From Gautieria morchelliformis (Eukaryota > Basidiomycota > Agaricomycetes > Gomphales > Gomphaceae), in contig WHVA01000175.1 in assembly GCA_015179125.1 (NCBI GenBank), forward strand, positions 62,001 through 126,000: DNA of 64,000 bases, written 5' to 3'. Every line of letters begins with the position of its first letter. Positions within the stretch are counted from its first letter, which is position 1. Made by a program: the position numbers and the translations under genes. Shown here in pieces: positions 1 to 10,733 of this stretch. A model generated the notes under the pieces. The model was not told the DNA's origin. It saw only the letters and a program-made list of their open reading frames with translations, and did not search any database.

Positions 1-1600
1 GTAGTACAGATCACGACAAATACCGAGGACTTGCAGGAATATGCTGCCAAGGCAATTTTTGAGCATTTGAGGGTCCCTACAGCACACGAAAGTTTGGTTA
101 AAATTGGAGGTGCGCAATGTTGGTCGTGGTTTATACTTTCTGAATTGATTCAGCGGCCCAGGCTATATCCTGGGCGAGTATGGCCATCTAATCGCCAATG
201 ACCAAGGATACAGCCCGTATGAGCAGTTCATTTCGCTCCACTCTAAATCGCAGTTCTGTTCTGCTCCAACTCGCGCTCTTCTACTGTCAACATATATCAA
301 ATGGGTCAACGTTTTCCCTGAGATCAAAACGCATCTCGTCGGTGTTTTTGAACGTTACCGCCATGTATTAGACTCAGAGCTTCAGCAACGTGCATGTGAA
401 TACTATGCACTCGCGACGCGACCAGAGGAAGACGAGCTCCTTCAAAACATCTGCGAAGAGATGCCGCCGTTCCCCCCTCGAGAGTCCGCACTTCTGAGTC
501 GCCTGAACCGCAAGCACGGGGATACGGAGGACAAGCGAACTTGGATAATTGGAGGAAAGGAGGCTAATATGGACAGGGAAGCTGCTCGTCACAAGCCTAG
601 TACCGATACCAGTGACGCATCGGCGAATGGCGTTAAATCGAAACAGGATGACACGGATATCCTCAGTTCGCTCGCTGGCCTCGACCTCTCTTCCCCAGCA
701 GGGGCCGCCGTATCTGAGCAGAAATCCCACGCCGAATCTTCACATTCCGCATCAGCTACTGCCAAATCTTTGACCGCCGCTTCAGTGTTACGGGGGCCAC
801 ACATTGATCGATGGTTTGAAAAGCTATGCCACTCCAACGAGGGCGTGTTGTTCGAGGATATACAACTACAAATGGGCATTAAATCAGAGTTCCACGGTCA
901 TATGGGAAGGGTGGCCATCTATTTTGGTAATAAGGTTGCTGCACCCCTCACCTCATTCACTGCGACCCTCAGCGTTTCGGATCCAGAGGCGTTGTCTGTG
1001 TCGTTTGCAAAAATACCTCCGAATACTGTCAATCCACGGGCTCAGACGCAGCAACTACTGCATGTGGAGTGCAAGAAACCATTCACGACACCACCGATAT
1101 TGACGGTTTCTTTTATCGCCGGATCACACCAGAGTTTAGCGGTCCGATTACCAATTGTCATTACCAAATTTTTTGAGCCAGTTCAACTAAATCCCGCAGA
1201 TTTCTTTGAACGATGGAAGTTAATTGGTGGACCACCGCGGGAAGCCCAACGAATCTTCCCAATTAGTCTAGACAGCGTGGGCCATATCGATATAGCCAAG
1301 AATACGAAGGTCGTAGCTGGTCACAGGTTTGGCCTGCTCGGCGAGGTAGATCCAAACCCGGCTAATCTGGTTGGGGCTGGAGTGTTGCACACTAACGAGG
1401 CGGGCAAAGTTGGATGCCTCTTGCGAGTAGAACCAAACCGAGAGGCCAAGGTATGATCTTAGCCATCTTATCTTGTGGGATAACTCAAAACTTTCGATAT
1501 CCCTTAGCTATGCCGTGTCACCGTACGCAGTACCTCGGAAGAGGTGGCTGCTGAGGTATTACAGCTACTACGTGATCCATTGGGAGTAGGTTCATCTTAA
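1..1600 (+). CDS. APL3: AP-2 complex subunit alpha (alpha-adaptin), 3' part
   Basis: Large subunit of the AP-2 clathrin adaptor, which links plasma-membrane cargo and PIP2 to clathrin during endocytosis. The window opens inside the helical trunk; the reading is join(<1..109, 162..1450, 1508..1600) with two short GT-AG introns that keep the frame. The trunk segment YILGEYGHLIAN (from 164) is characteristic of adaptin large chains. A Ser/Thr/Ala-rich hinge follows (about 570-790), then the appendage: an immunoglobulin-like sandwich (FEDIQLQMGIKSEFHGHMGR, 850-910) and the platform subdomain (FFERWKLIGGPPREAQ, 1201-1250). The second intron replaces the apparent stop after 1450; the last exon adds a C-terminus ending DPLGVGSS. 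The 5' part lies outside the window. It converges on the RasGAP gene with only 85 bp between stop codons. Identity is confident from domain order and motifs; no defect was seen. Confidence 0.93.
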
Positions 1601-1685
1601 TAACGGTTTCTTATTGACTACATGATGCAACTGTTGTACAATTAAAATAATAATACCCGCATATATGCATCATTTCACATCCCAG

Positions 1686-4600
1686 TCACCTTGAGGTCCG
1701 TGACCACAAATTGCGCAAAAACCCTCTCCGCCGTTTAGCTGCTGCATCATCTATATTTTCAATCTCACGAGGGTCCAGTTGTTGAGACAGGGCGCGGCGT
1801 AAGGTAGTAGAGCCGGGTTGGGGAATAGGGCGAGATGGACCCGAAGCTGAAACAGATAAATCTTCCATGTAAATATGTCCTTGCGCTCGTTTACCGAAGG
1901 ACTTCCTGTCTGGCGAAACTGGCAAGGAAAGGCCTCCACCATTAGATGGTCTGTCATAAGACGACGATATCAACTGTGGAGAAGATGGTGGCGTTTGGAA
2001 TGTAGATGGATTTGTAGTCGATGGTGCTGCAGGGGCCGTCGATGGTCGTTTTGTCGACTTTCGTTTTCGAGGGGGTATGTTCGGCGTGCTCAGAATTTGC
2101 TGATCAATCGATATTGTCATAGGAGGAGGGCGTTTTGTGGCCTCGATGGCGTGACCGTTTCTAGACAGACCGTTGTAGTGCCTGCTGTTAACACTCTGTG
2201 AGTGACGATGGGCGGCATTAGCCGATGGCGGAGGGCCAAGACAACTAACAGATTGCACTGCCTTCGCCTCGATTTCCAAGCACTTCGTTGCGAAATCTTC
2301 CACGAGGGCATCGTTCGTGAGCGGGGTAGGGCGGGGTGGTACTGATTGAGGAATCGTGCGACTGTGTCGGATAACAGCTGATGATAATACCGCAAGGTGC
2401 TTGGGGATATCTATGAGGTGAGGCAGCAGTGGAATTGCTTCGCTGGCTAAAGGAGTAACTTCCCGGATTTGCTTCTGCCGATTCCTTAATGACTGCATTA
2501 TCAGTGAACTGACGCATTCCAGGGAGTCAATACGTGTAGGCTCTAGAGATACAGCAAGCCCTACCGGTCATAACTTCCCGAAGTTTCTGGGTGTCCGCGG
2601 TCTGGTACTGAGTTGGATATTTGATTGATATAATCTATCATAGCGGAGTGATTCTTCGATATAGAAAGGGTGTCAGCTCATGGTGTACACTAGTCGCTGC
2701 ACTGACCTGCTCCAAAAAAGAGGACACGCCTCGCATATGAGATTCCCTTTTTTCAGTCTGCTTACAGGTTATGTGTAAAGGCTGAACAATATATAACGTT
2801 GGAATTGCATCCCACCGTAAGGTTAGCTAGACTTTGTATTGCCTTTGCAATCAAAGTTAGGCTGCGCTGCAAACCAGGGGGAGGTAACCCTGGAAGGCGT
2901 TTTGGTTAGTGCAAGGCTTGGGGAGACAGCGCTCTATATAAGCACCGGGGTGTAATCCCCATAAATGAGGATGAAGGATAGCAGGAACGATCAATCGTAG
3001 GAAACAAAACGCGGATATGCATTGCCATCTGAGGTTACTGGAGTCATCCTTAAAGCGATTTTCAACGAGTTCTCGAATGGAATGGAAGAGCCGACGAAGT
3101 TCGCTGCACATTAAAGTCATCACCATTAGGTACAAAGCATAGCCAACGAGTGCTACGTACGGAGGACAGAAGTCGCGCATTTTGTAGACATTGGTCCAGA
3201 ATTTGTTGCACCAAATCGGCAATACTCTGACACTATACTCGAGGTCTTTGGCTCCTTTGGTATTGCGGGCAGGATCAGTTTCCAACTCGATACGCTCGGT
3301 ACACAACTCCTGTATAGCAGGACCCACGCTGGCTTCCAAAAATGGTCTGCCAAAGAAGGACATTGCTTGCTCGATTGTCTTTGTGAATACACTGTTACCC
3401 CGGAACAACGTGTTTGCTGTATAAACTGTTACAAAACAGTTGACATGCTGGATACTAGTCTGACTTACCATTGGGAGCATTAGCCACTTCCCGTTCTGCG
3501 AGATCGATGATGTCTTTAAAAAATGTACCTCTACCGACCGCGAGAGACAGCATGTGTATGGAGATATCTCCCAGCTGCATACTCTGGTCCAATTCACGAA
3601 GCAAATCCATGCAGTTATGTGTATCGAGGGTCTAATTGTCAAGTATAATATCAGCCCATACAACTTCAAAATGAAGCAACTACTCACAGATGTGATTGCG
3701 GAGTATGCCTCAGACGGCAGAATGAATTCCCTGGCAACATGTTGGCAACTTGGAAGATTGACTGAGAATTAACTCACTCGTCCACCCTCAACTTCAGTTT
3801 GAGGTCTCCGACTTGAACCCTGTTCCCACCGGGGACGCATGACATAACCGGAAACCAACCCTCTTGAAGCTGTGCGCGGCGGAAAGGCCCTAAAGAGATA
3901 TCGATGGCCCCCACCAGCGTAGACTTGGCTGACTTCTTGCAGCGCCAAACGCGAATTGAAAAAGACCCAAACGGAGGAAGATCGGAAAAGGTGAAACTTT
4001 CGAGCCACGTCCAGTCGGGAGGTGTCCCGGCCACTCCTTTCTGAAACATCGTTCTCCCAGAGGTAAAACCATCAATAACAACTTCGCAGAAGACCACGGA
4101 GTCCGCCCAGGCTTCTGTCGACCCATCGCCACGTTCAGCCTCGGTGGAAGCCGCATACGATGTGAGCCCGTCATGAGATGCGAGCTGTCCGACAACACCC
4201 AGATTGCGACCATGCATCACTGTGAGATTAACCTGTCTCCACATCCGGTAAAGACCCCGAGAATCGACATGGCGCCCGTATATTTCAGGCTTCGCGTATG
4301 ACCGCAAAAGTGCATTCCAACAGTTAGCCGCATCCCTGGAATCGAAGGCGAGGTGTATCGGTTCGAGTAGGGGTGTGCTAGACTGCTGTCGTCGGTGAGT
4401 CTGACTAGGACCAGCGATGTGATCGGAGGCGGCGGGGATGAGGGTCTGAAGTGAGGGCGAATGGGCCATAAATGCGTCAGGGAGCGCATGGATGCTTAAA
4501 CAATCGCTACGAAAGAACAGAGAACGGTCTGCGAAACGAACATCGGTCGCCCTGAGCACCTTGATGTCCAAGGAGTGCTGCAAGGTAGCCTGGAGAGAAT

Positions 4601-5102
4601 ATGGCAACAGTCTCGTAAAGACATGGGTGGCGGCACACCTTGTCAGTAGTGACGATGCTTAGTCTACACTGTGGGCCAGCCCGTGCATCATCTGTCTCTG
4701 CCAACGTGCACCTTACCCGAACCCACTGTCCATCACCAGAGGCGGTTGTTGCATAGCCACGAGTCATCCCCAGCCAACTTGATTTCTCTGTGTACATCAG
4801 ATCAAGCTTAGCTGAGGGTGGCCTCGATAGCATGCGTGAGAGACCTCACCTCGGAGCCTCTTAGGCGTGGCATCAGTGAGGGCAGAGAGCTGTGCCACCG
4901 AGTCGCGTTTGTCGCTGGCCTTCTTCCGCTGCTGAGGCAGCTAATGATGTGCCACAGCTGAGTGGCTGCTGGGAGTCGGAAAGCATCGTAGGCGTACCTT
5001 CCTATTGAACCCAGTCTTGTTGGAAACCCACAGTTCGGCCACAGTCTCATATTCGTGAGACGGCCCATGTTCGTTGGGTGAGGAGGCCCAGTCGCCCGAC
5101 AT
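1686..5102 (-). CDS. Ras GTPase-activating protein (C2 + RasGAP), 945 aa
   Basis: Predicted to stimulate GTP hydrolysis by Ras/Rap-type GTPases at membranes. Twelve exons join in frame: complement(1686..2508, 2565..2653, 2707..2757, 2816..2889, 2946..3103, 3161..3416, 3469..3631, 3688..3730, 3778..4589, 4639..4811, 4850..4940, 4998..5102). Residues 1 to about 200 look PH-like; a C2 domain follows (VNLTVMHGRNLG to DLKLKLRVDE, ending near 394). The RasG​AP domain has the arginine-finger segment TLFRGNS (Arg at about 468) and the signature FLRLIVPAILHP (about 582-593), then SLTLIAKAIQSLANL. The last exon (about 270 aa) is low-complexity, Ser/Pro-rich with basic patches RKRKSTKR and AKRRRGF, and has no recognisable domain. 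C2-RasGAP order resembles fungal Bud2/Gap1-type and animal SynGAP-type proteins; which Ras it serves cannot be read from sequence. The acceptor of exon 10 could be 3 nt upstream (2760), which adds one Gln. Confidence 0.9.
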
Positions 5103-5437
5103 TGCAGGACGCAGGCGGTAGTGGAACAAACAAGAAGGCTATTATTTCACTGATGCGCGCACAGGCACTGCGCGATAGCGCCAGCGCTCATCAACCGCGT
5201 TATATAAACAATAGTTGACCACCCCAAAGCATCAAGACAGGTAATCTATATCTCGATCATAGTATTCATATGCCACAATATTAATCAGTAGCCCCCAGTA
5301 CTGTATGAGGCGTCAAGCGAGTGTTAGGACATGACAATATGAAAGCGCTCCTCCCGCTCGTCCGCTGCTTTTTTGTGGGTCGGCAAACGTGTCTAGGTCG
5401 TGCATCCATGCATCCCGAGTCATCCCTACGATATTAC
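5103..5437. other. Intergenic spacer, upstream of RasGAP gene
   Basis: This 335-bp spacer lies between the RasGAP start codon and the ELO stop codon, both on the minus strand, so it must hold the RasGAP promoter. I see AT-rich stretches around 5200-5300 but no clear TATA box or other defined site, and no gene. Confidence 0.5.
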
Positions 5438-6807
5438 TTACTCCGCCTTGAATTCGCTGTGCAGCCACAAAGCGATCAGTGGAAACGCATCAAAGGCAAT
5501 AAAAACATACTGTGTGGCGTTCCCATTCGCAGCACCATAAGCGTGTCCGTTCGCTTGGCCTTTACCGTGTCGTGACTTCTTGTACGTGTTTCGGTAGAAG
5601 GATATGAACAGGAACAGGTAGCTAGTGAGCAAGCTACAGCCAAAGATGGCAGCGCCCTCGGATCCTGAGCATGAGCCTGGGTTCGGTATTCTTGGAAAGT
5701 ACGAGGAGGAGAAATACGAGTAGCCTGCAGGCGTGCGGATTGTATTGAAACGATCAACGCACGAGAGGGAAAGATGTTAGTGATTCGCTTGACTCAATGA
5801 CGTGGGCGGTGGGGAGGAATGTGGGGGAGTGTACGTAAGAGATGTGGATGGGAAGGACGGAAGACGAAGAAAGAAAAAGGACGATGCGAACGCTGAAGAA
5901 CAAGATACGTGCTTGCGAAATAGACGGCGAAAAGGTCGATCACAAATTGCGTGATTTGCATTGACGTAAGATACTTCTTCCACTGTCCGCAAGGTCAGTA
6001 GTCACAAAGCACAGATGAGTCGTCGAGCGAACCCAGATCTTACGACCACCGGCGGTTGCATAGTAATAATAATCTTGACAGGTGTCAATACACGTCAAAC
6101 ACAGAACAAAATGTGACATACACATCATAACGTGAACGGTCAGGTTGAGCGTGATGGGCACCCAGGACTTGACAGAAAATAAGGACACGGATAAGAAGCA
6201 CGAGTGATACACACCACGCTGGTTCTCCCATTCAGTTGAGTGTAGCAGAGTAAGGCCGTGGCGGAATGATGGAAAACATGTAAAAAAGCTTATGTCCGGT
6301 GAGAGGTAGAATCAAAGAGTCTTCTACGAAATATCCCACCCAAAGGTTTCTTCTTGAGGACCAAGAAAACGGTATCGAGTAGCTCCAGATATTTGATATA
6401 ATAATTGACCATGTAGTAAAACTCGAGCCGCTGTGTGCACGAATGAGACCATGTAGGCTAGACAATGACTGCGGACATACCGGTGTCCATGCATCTTTTG
6501 AGCAGATCCCATAGAACAGGCCGTGTCTGGAAACTATGGGCGCAATCTCCTCGACCATGAGCACGAGTAAAAGGAGACTGCCTGAACTGAGGACTATATT
6601 ATGCAGCTGGAAAAGAGCAGTCATTTTGAGAGCTTGGCGAGAGCGCATGAGCTCTTGTAAGCCAAAGATGACCATGAGATATGCTACGAGGGCCGCGGTC
6701 ACGGAGGTCCATGTAGAAAGTGGGGTAGGACCCAGCTCATAGTGAGTAAGGTAGGATGGGAGGGACGGCAGCGGGAGATTGTTGAGGAGGAGGTCGGCGA
6801 ACGACAT
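5438..6807 (-). CDS. ELO-family fatty acid elongase (3-ketoacyl-CoA synthase), 293 aa
   Basis: Condensing enzyme of very-long-chain fatty acid elongation in the ER, supplying chains for sphingolipids. Eight exons join to 882 nt: complement(5438..5456, 5511..5724, 5913..5982, 6033..6073, 6122..6167, 6215..6288, 6340..6430, 6481..6807). Start [10 protein letters not shown] at 6807. Family marks in order: [18 protein letters not shown] with the histidine box H143-x2-H146-H147, [21 protein letters not shown], then [19 protein letters not shown] and [23 protein letters not shown]. Several hydrophobic segments fit a polytopic ER protein. The C-terminus is Gly/Asn/His-rich and ends HEFKAE; I see no lysine retrieval signal of classic form. 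Length fits fungal ELO proteins (about 290-350). Odd point: the intron between 5725 and 5912 only closes the frame with a GC donor (see findings). Chain-length specificity cannot be told. Confidence 0.9.
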
Positions 6808-8799
6808 GACGGGGGCGAGCAAAGGAACGTATTAGTGGGAGAAAAGCTGGACAGCGTTGGGGTCAGAAATTGTTACAAGACGCCGCAAGACTCCGGGGAC
6901 CCCATAGTCTTTATAAGTGCTGCGTTGTCATCATGGCCATCTTTCCCTCTGTACAGCACACTCGGGCCTACTTCATGTTGGATATAGCATGAGCTCTCAG
7001 GGTTGCAAACAATTTTTTTTTCACCCGGTAGGTCTGCACTGGAGCAGCTTCTCTACCCGACGCTATCTCCTGCGGGACTCTCAGTCTCCGCTGGTCAATG
7101 GAAAACCCGTGTCTGTGTCATCGTAGGGTCTGATGCAAACCGCGGTACGGTGTCTTCTATGATATAGAACGACTTGAACTGCGACTTACTCGGGCGAAGA
7201 AACACCGAGCCAAACCAATTCGCAGGCGGCTCCCTTAGTACCCGGATCTCCATGTGATTTACGAGGAGCGACGTGTCTAGTCAAGGTTACCGCCCACCAC
7301 TGGTTTCAAATCGACATCTACGGGAAAGGGTGCTGGCTGCGGAGTGCCTCTGCTAGACCGCATGGTCATTCACCGCACAACCAGGAAGTGCCGCCATGTA
7401 CATATCTACCCGGTCAGTAGCTGCAGCAGATCGCCGTCAGACATTGTCATGGTCGCACAATGATGCATGGCCGGCATTAATGCAAGCACTGGCCTTACTG
7501 GATCTCATTTAAGTGCTGGAGCTTGGCTGGCAACTTGACCTATCATGGTACAGACCATCAGTCAGATCGCGGGATCTCATTGCGGTCAAGTGAGCATAGT
7601 ATACATTCCAGATGGCGAGATTGAGCATGTATAGCGAGAAACAAATTAGAAGACACGAGGCCAGGGATTTCAATAAGTCGATAGGACGAAGATATGTGGA
7701 TGTATGCCAGAACGGACGAATGCGACCGTTCACCGACTCGACGTATTTATGTGAGGATGATAGATGGGATTCCGTCAAGAGAGGTTAGGAATGTTTTTTC
7801 CCTGTTTGGTCGAGCATGAGTGAGATGAGTGGGGTGCAACTTGAAATCATCATGCATACCTCCCGCCGTGTTTTGCCTGCTCCAACGCGTGAGACTCGTC
7901 CCTGGTGGAAATGCGAACGTCCGAGAATGCACGAAGGAGCACCAATGATGTGTGAGACGGCGCAAGGCGATATGAGACTTGTATCTATTCTCGTTACGGC
8001 ATGAGATGAAGGGGTAGGTATTCACACAACGAGACGCACGCCTGCTGCGCCCAATTTGTTGCAGAGGTCGTGGACAAAAACCAGCGAGCGCGAGCGAAGC
8101 TCGTGAAGATCATGAAGATCAGTACCTGTGCGAGCGATGAGCAATTGTGAAGTAGCACGCGGGAATTAGAAGTATTTACAATTCTCAGAGGATGCAGACC
8201 AGGTGGGGACAGTACAATGGAGGCATACAGCACGCTCTGGTCGTGAGGCTAGGAGGCTAGCAGCAATGATTGATTAGGCCAAAACGCGTAAATAACATTA
8301 TTATGTTAACCAACTTCACGAAAGACACGGCAGCACTTTGCAAATCGGAGCATTCATGCATATCGGCGCCATCGTGGATGAGGGGAGTATGCTCGCGAAG
8401 AGCGGGACTGCCAGAGACCAAGACAGACATGAGCTCTTCACAGAGATAAATTAAACGAGAGGAAAGCTGTGCACTTTATGTACTTTCGTGACGACGCCGG
8501 GCGTTTGCGGTATATATCGGCTGCCGCCGACTCTGTGGATCGGGACGTCCAGGTTCAAGCCGCCGCTAATATTCTCAGTATAAATGAGAACTTCGATATA
8601 CTCCCACCCCGCATACAAAACCGCCAAATAGACAGAAGGCACTTCGTCTTTAGCCGACACGGATCTCGCTTTCATGCTTCGACTCGGAGGAGGTGGAGCT
8701 GTCGATATGCTATCCACTGGTCGATACACATTTTCCGCTCCCTCCTGCAAGTGATGGGGCCCGCGTCCATGAGCAATGATGGTTTTGCTTGACCCTAAT
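6808..8799. other. 2-kb interval without a confident gene
   Basis: The first few hundred bases should hold the ELO promoter. Further on, a minus-strand frame at 7509-7778 carries one hydrophobic stretch (LASCLLICFSLYMLNLAIWNVYY) that could be a membrane exon, and frames at 7994-8233 and 8451-8837 are open but show no family motif or consistent splice partners. I could not join them into a gene. A run of eight T at 7012-7022 is the only simple repeat. Confidence 0.35.
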
Positions 8800-9165
8800 T
8801 TAGCATAGTCTCGGTAAATAATACGGCGCCACCACATTGAACAATATGTATATGCTTTTGATGCATTAGCAATCTCGGGATTCGACTGCCCGTAGGAAGT
8901 TTACCCCCTAAATGTCTGGTAGATGCAAGTCTTGACCATGAGTGCGCCGTCTTCACCGAGTAGCCGTAAATATCCAGTAACGTATATGTCAGTGCTTTCG
9001 GACTATTCCACCAGGCAGTAGCTAGCTTGAGCAGAGCGTACGGGACATACCACTAGTTGCTCGCACAAAGTCTTCAAATCCACATCGAGACTTATCATAT
9101 CTAGTAAGACACATTTCTTGACGTCATAGGCTAAGTGGCAACCTGCCTTGCGTAGTCTGTGTCCA
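8800..9165 (-). CDS. Possible CST-complex subunit Ten1-like OB-fold protein (C-terminal part)
   Basis: Three exons join in frame: complement(8800..8854, 8905..9002, 9051..about 9165). The product contains HRLRKAGCHLAYDVKK, then ISLDVDLKTLCEQLV and STDIYVTGYLRL followed by GALMVKTCIYQTFRGI. This order (basic strand plus G-x-L-x-x-YD, a VDL strand, an IyVxGYL strand, then a last hydrophobic strand) is the layout I know from Ten1, the small OB-fold partner of Stn1 at telomeres. The match rests on pattern and not on alignment. The N-terminus is unresolved: the frame is open upstream to about 9255 without an ATG, so a 5' exon or an intron is missing from my model. A plus-one frame upstream beginning at an ATG near 9276 (MARRVVFVLG) also looks coding. 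A different small OB-fold protein is the main alternative. Confidence 0.4.
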
Positions 9166-9255
9166 CCCAATACTCTCCGGGAGGGATGAGAAGCAGCCGG
9201 GGGTCGGAACGGGGCGCCGGGAAGCGGGTGTACGGAAGAACATTGTGTCCCAGAA

Positions 9256-10733
9256 CGAAGACGACGCGGCGAGCCATGTATGAATGGGGTTTGGACTGAA
9301 GGGAAGTAAAGGGAGTTGTGGGATATCAGGAGCGTTATGCGGCTGGTGTATCTCGATAGTAAAACGTTTTAACCATGTGTGGTCGCGATTCCACCATTGG
9401 AGGGGGGGGGTTGAGGGGGCGTTGTTTCCGATGGTGAATAGACGCAGCAACAGTCAAGCATAAAAGCCTCAGTCCATCAAATCCACGTGTTTCGATGGGG
9501 AACTTTGGCATGCGGGTTAATATAAACTCTGTACAATCACTCACGAGGCGCCAGCGACCATTGTCAGCAACAATAGTGTTCGTGAGTACAGGAGCCATGC
9601 AGATTCCAAACAATTCGGTCCTGACGCAAAGAAAGTCTCTATTATCGCCACTCAGTAGACATCACTGTGACAGTGAATGCAGACATTAATTCGCTGGTTC
9701 GATAGTAATTTCAGAAGAATGTGCTTTTTTGTCAGATACCGCTCTCGGAGGATGATTTGCTGCGATACTTTGAATAACCACGAAGTGAACAGAAGTGTTC
9801 GCCCGAGTAGGCAAGCACGAGAAGTTTGACGTGTCAACATTCCGACCATCTTGGACGACATAGTTTCCCTGCACAGCCAACACACCGTATTCATCTTGAT
9901 CAGGAACATCACTACTCCCACTGGCAGCCCGGGGTGGGCCGGGCGGCGGCTGCTTCGAATAGGTGCCCTTTCACAGTATAAACCGACATATGTGGCCAGG
10001 AGTTGGGCTTTATACTTTCCAAGTGCTTCTTGACACGTTCTGTCTGAATGCACATTATTAGATGCGTGGCAAGTAAAAATAAAACGCGCAGCTTATGATA
10101 CCCTGCTGTGGGAGTGTCTTTATGTTCACCCCACGGCCACGCTTCTCACATATCCCATGCTTCTATGAGAAGGATTTTCCACTTTCATCTGGCATACTGT
10201 ATAATGTCCTGGACAATATATCAATTCAACCGAGTCCCAACAGGTGTTGAAGGATTGTAAGTAATGATGCTCAAGAAAGACAAAACATTGTGCTTCGGAG
10301 CTCCTCTCAAATATATGATGGATTATAGGCTTGCTTACAAGTGGGTACTTGAGTGACCATTCGTCCGAACCTGGATGTTGAGAGAGGCTGAAAGGACGTA
10401 AGCTGTCGAATCGTAGACTCTCTAAAACGAACCCACACGAGATTGGCAAATTTTGACAGAAATTTTTCGCAGTGCACGTCTACTGAGCTGGGTGTATATA
10501 TGTACACGTATATCGTACCAGTCTGTTTGTGAAAGGCCAGTAATGGTGCCTCGAACAACTGGCGCCGTGCATCAGGGAAACCGCGCGACCCCCGCACGAT
10601 GTGGCAACGGAACAAGCGCCCGGGCTCTAACGTTCATGACGTAACTTGCCTTAAACCTGCTGTTTCAGTTTGACAAGTTATCCACGGACAGCTAGAGACT
10701 CACTTATACAAGGTTTCTTACAAGGTTCTTCAG
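9256..10733. other. Interval with unresolved minus-strand exons and VPS13 promoter
   Basis: On the minus strand two stretches read like exons: QTERVKKHLESIKPNSW (about 10040-9950) and a frame containing QGNYVVQDGRNVDTSNFS ending EITIEPAN at 9686. They lie in different frames and I could not find a convincing intron to join them; a competing frame across the first is also open. Another open piece lies at 9613-9335. No family was recognised. The right end (about 10640-10733) precedes the VPS13 start and should contain its promoter. Confidence 0.3.

Noticed and set aside
8451-8837. 128-residue minus-strand open frame
   Set aside because: It overlaps the end of the better-supported Ten1-like exons, has no motif, and the plus-strand shadow is equally open.
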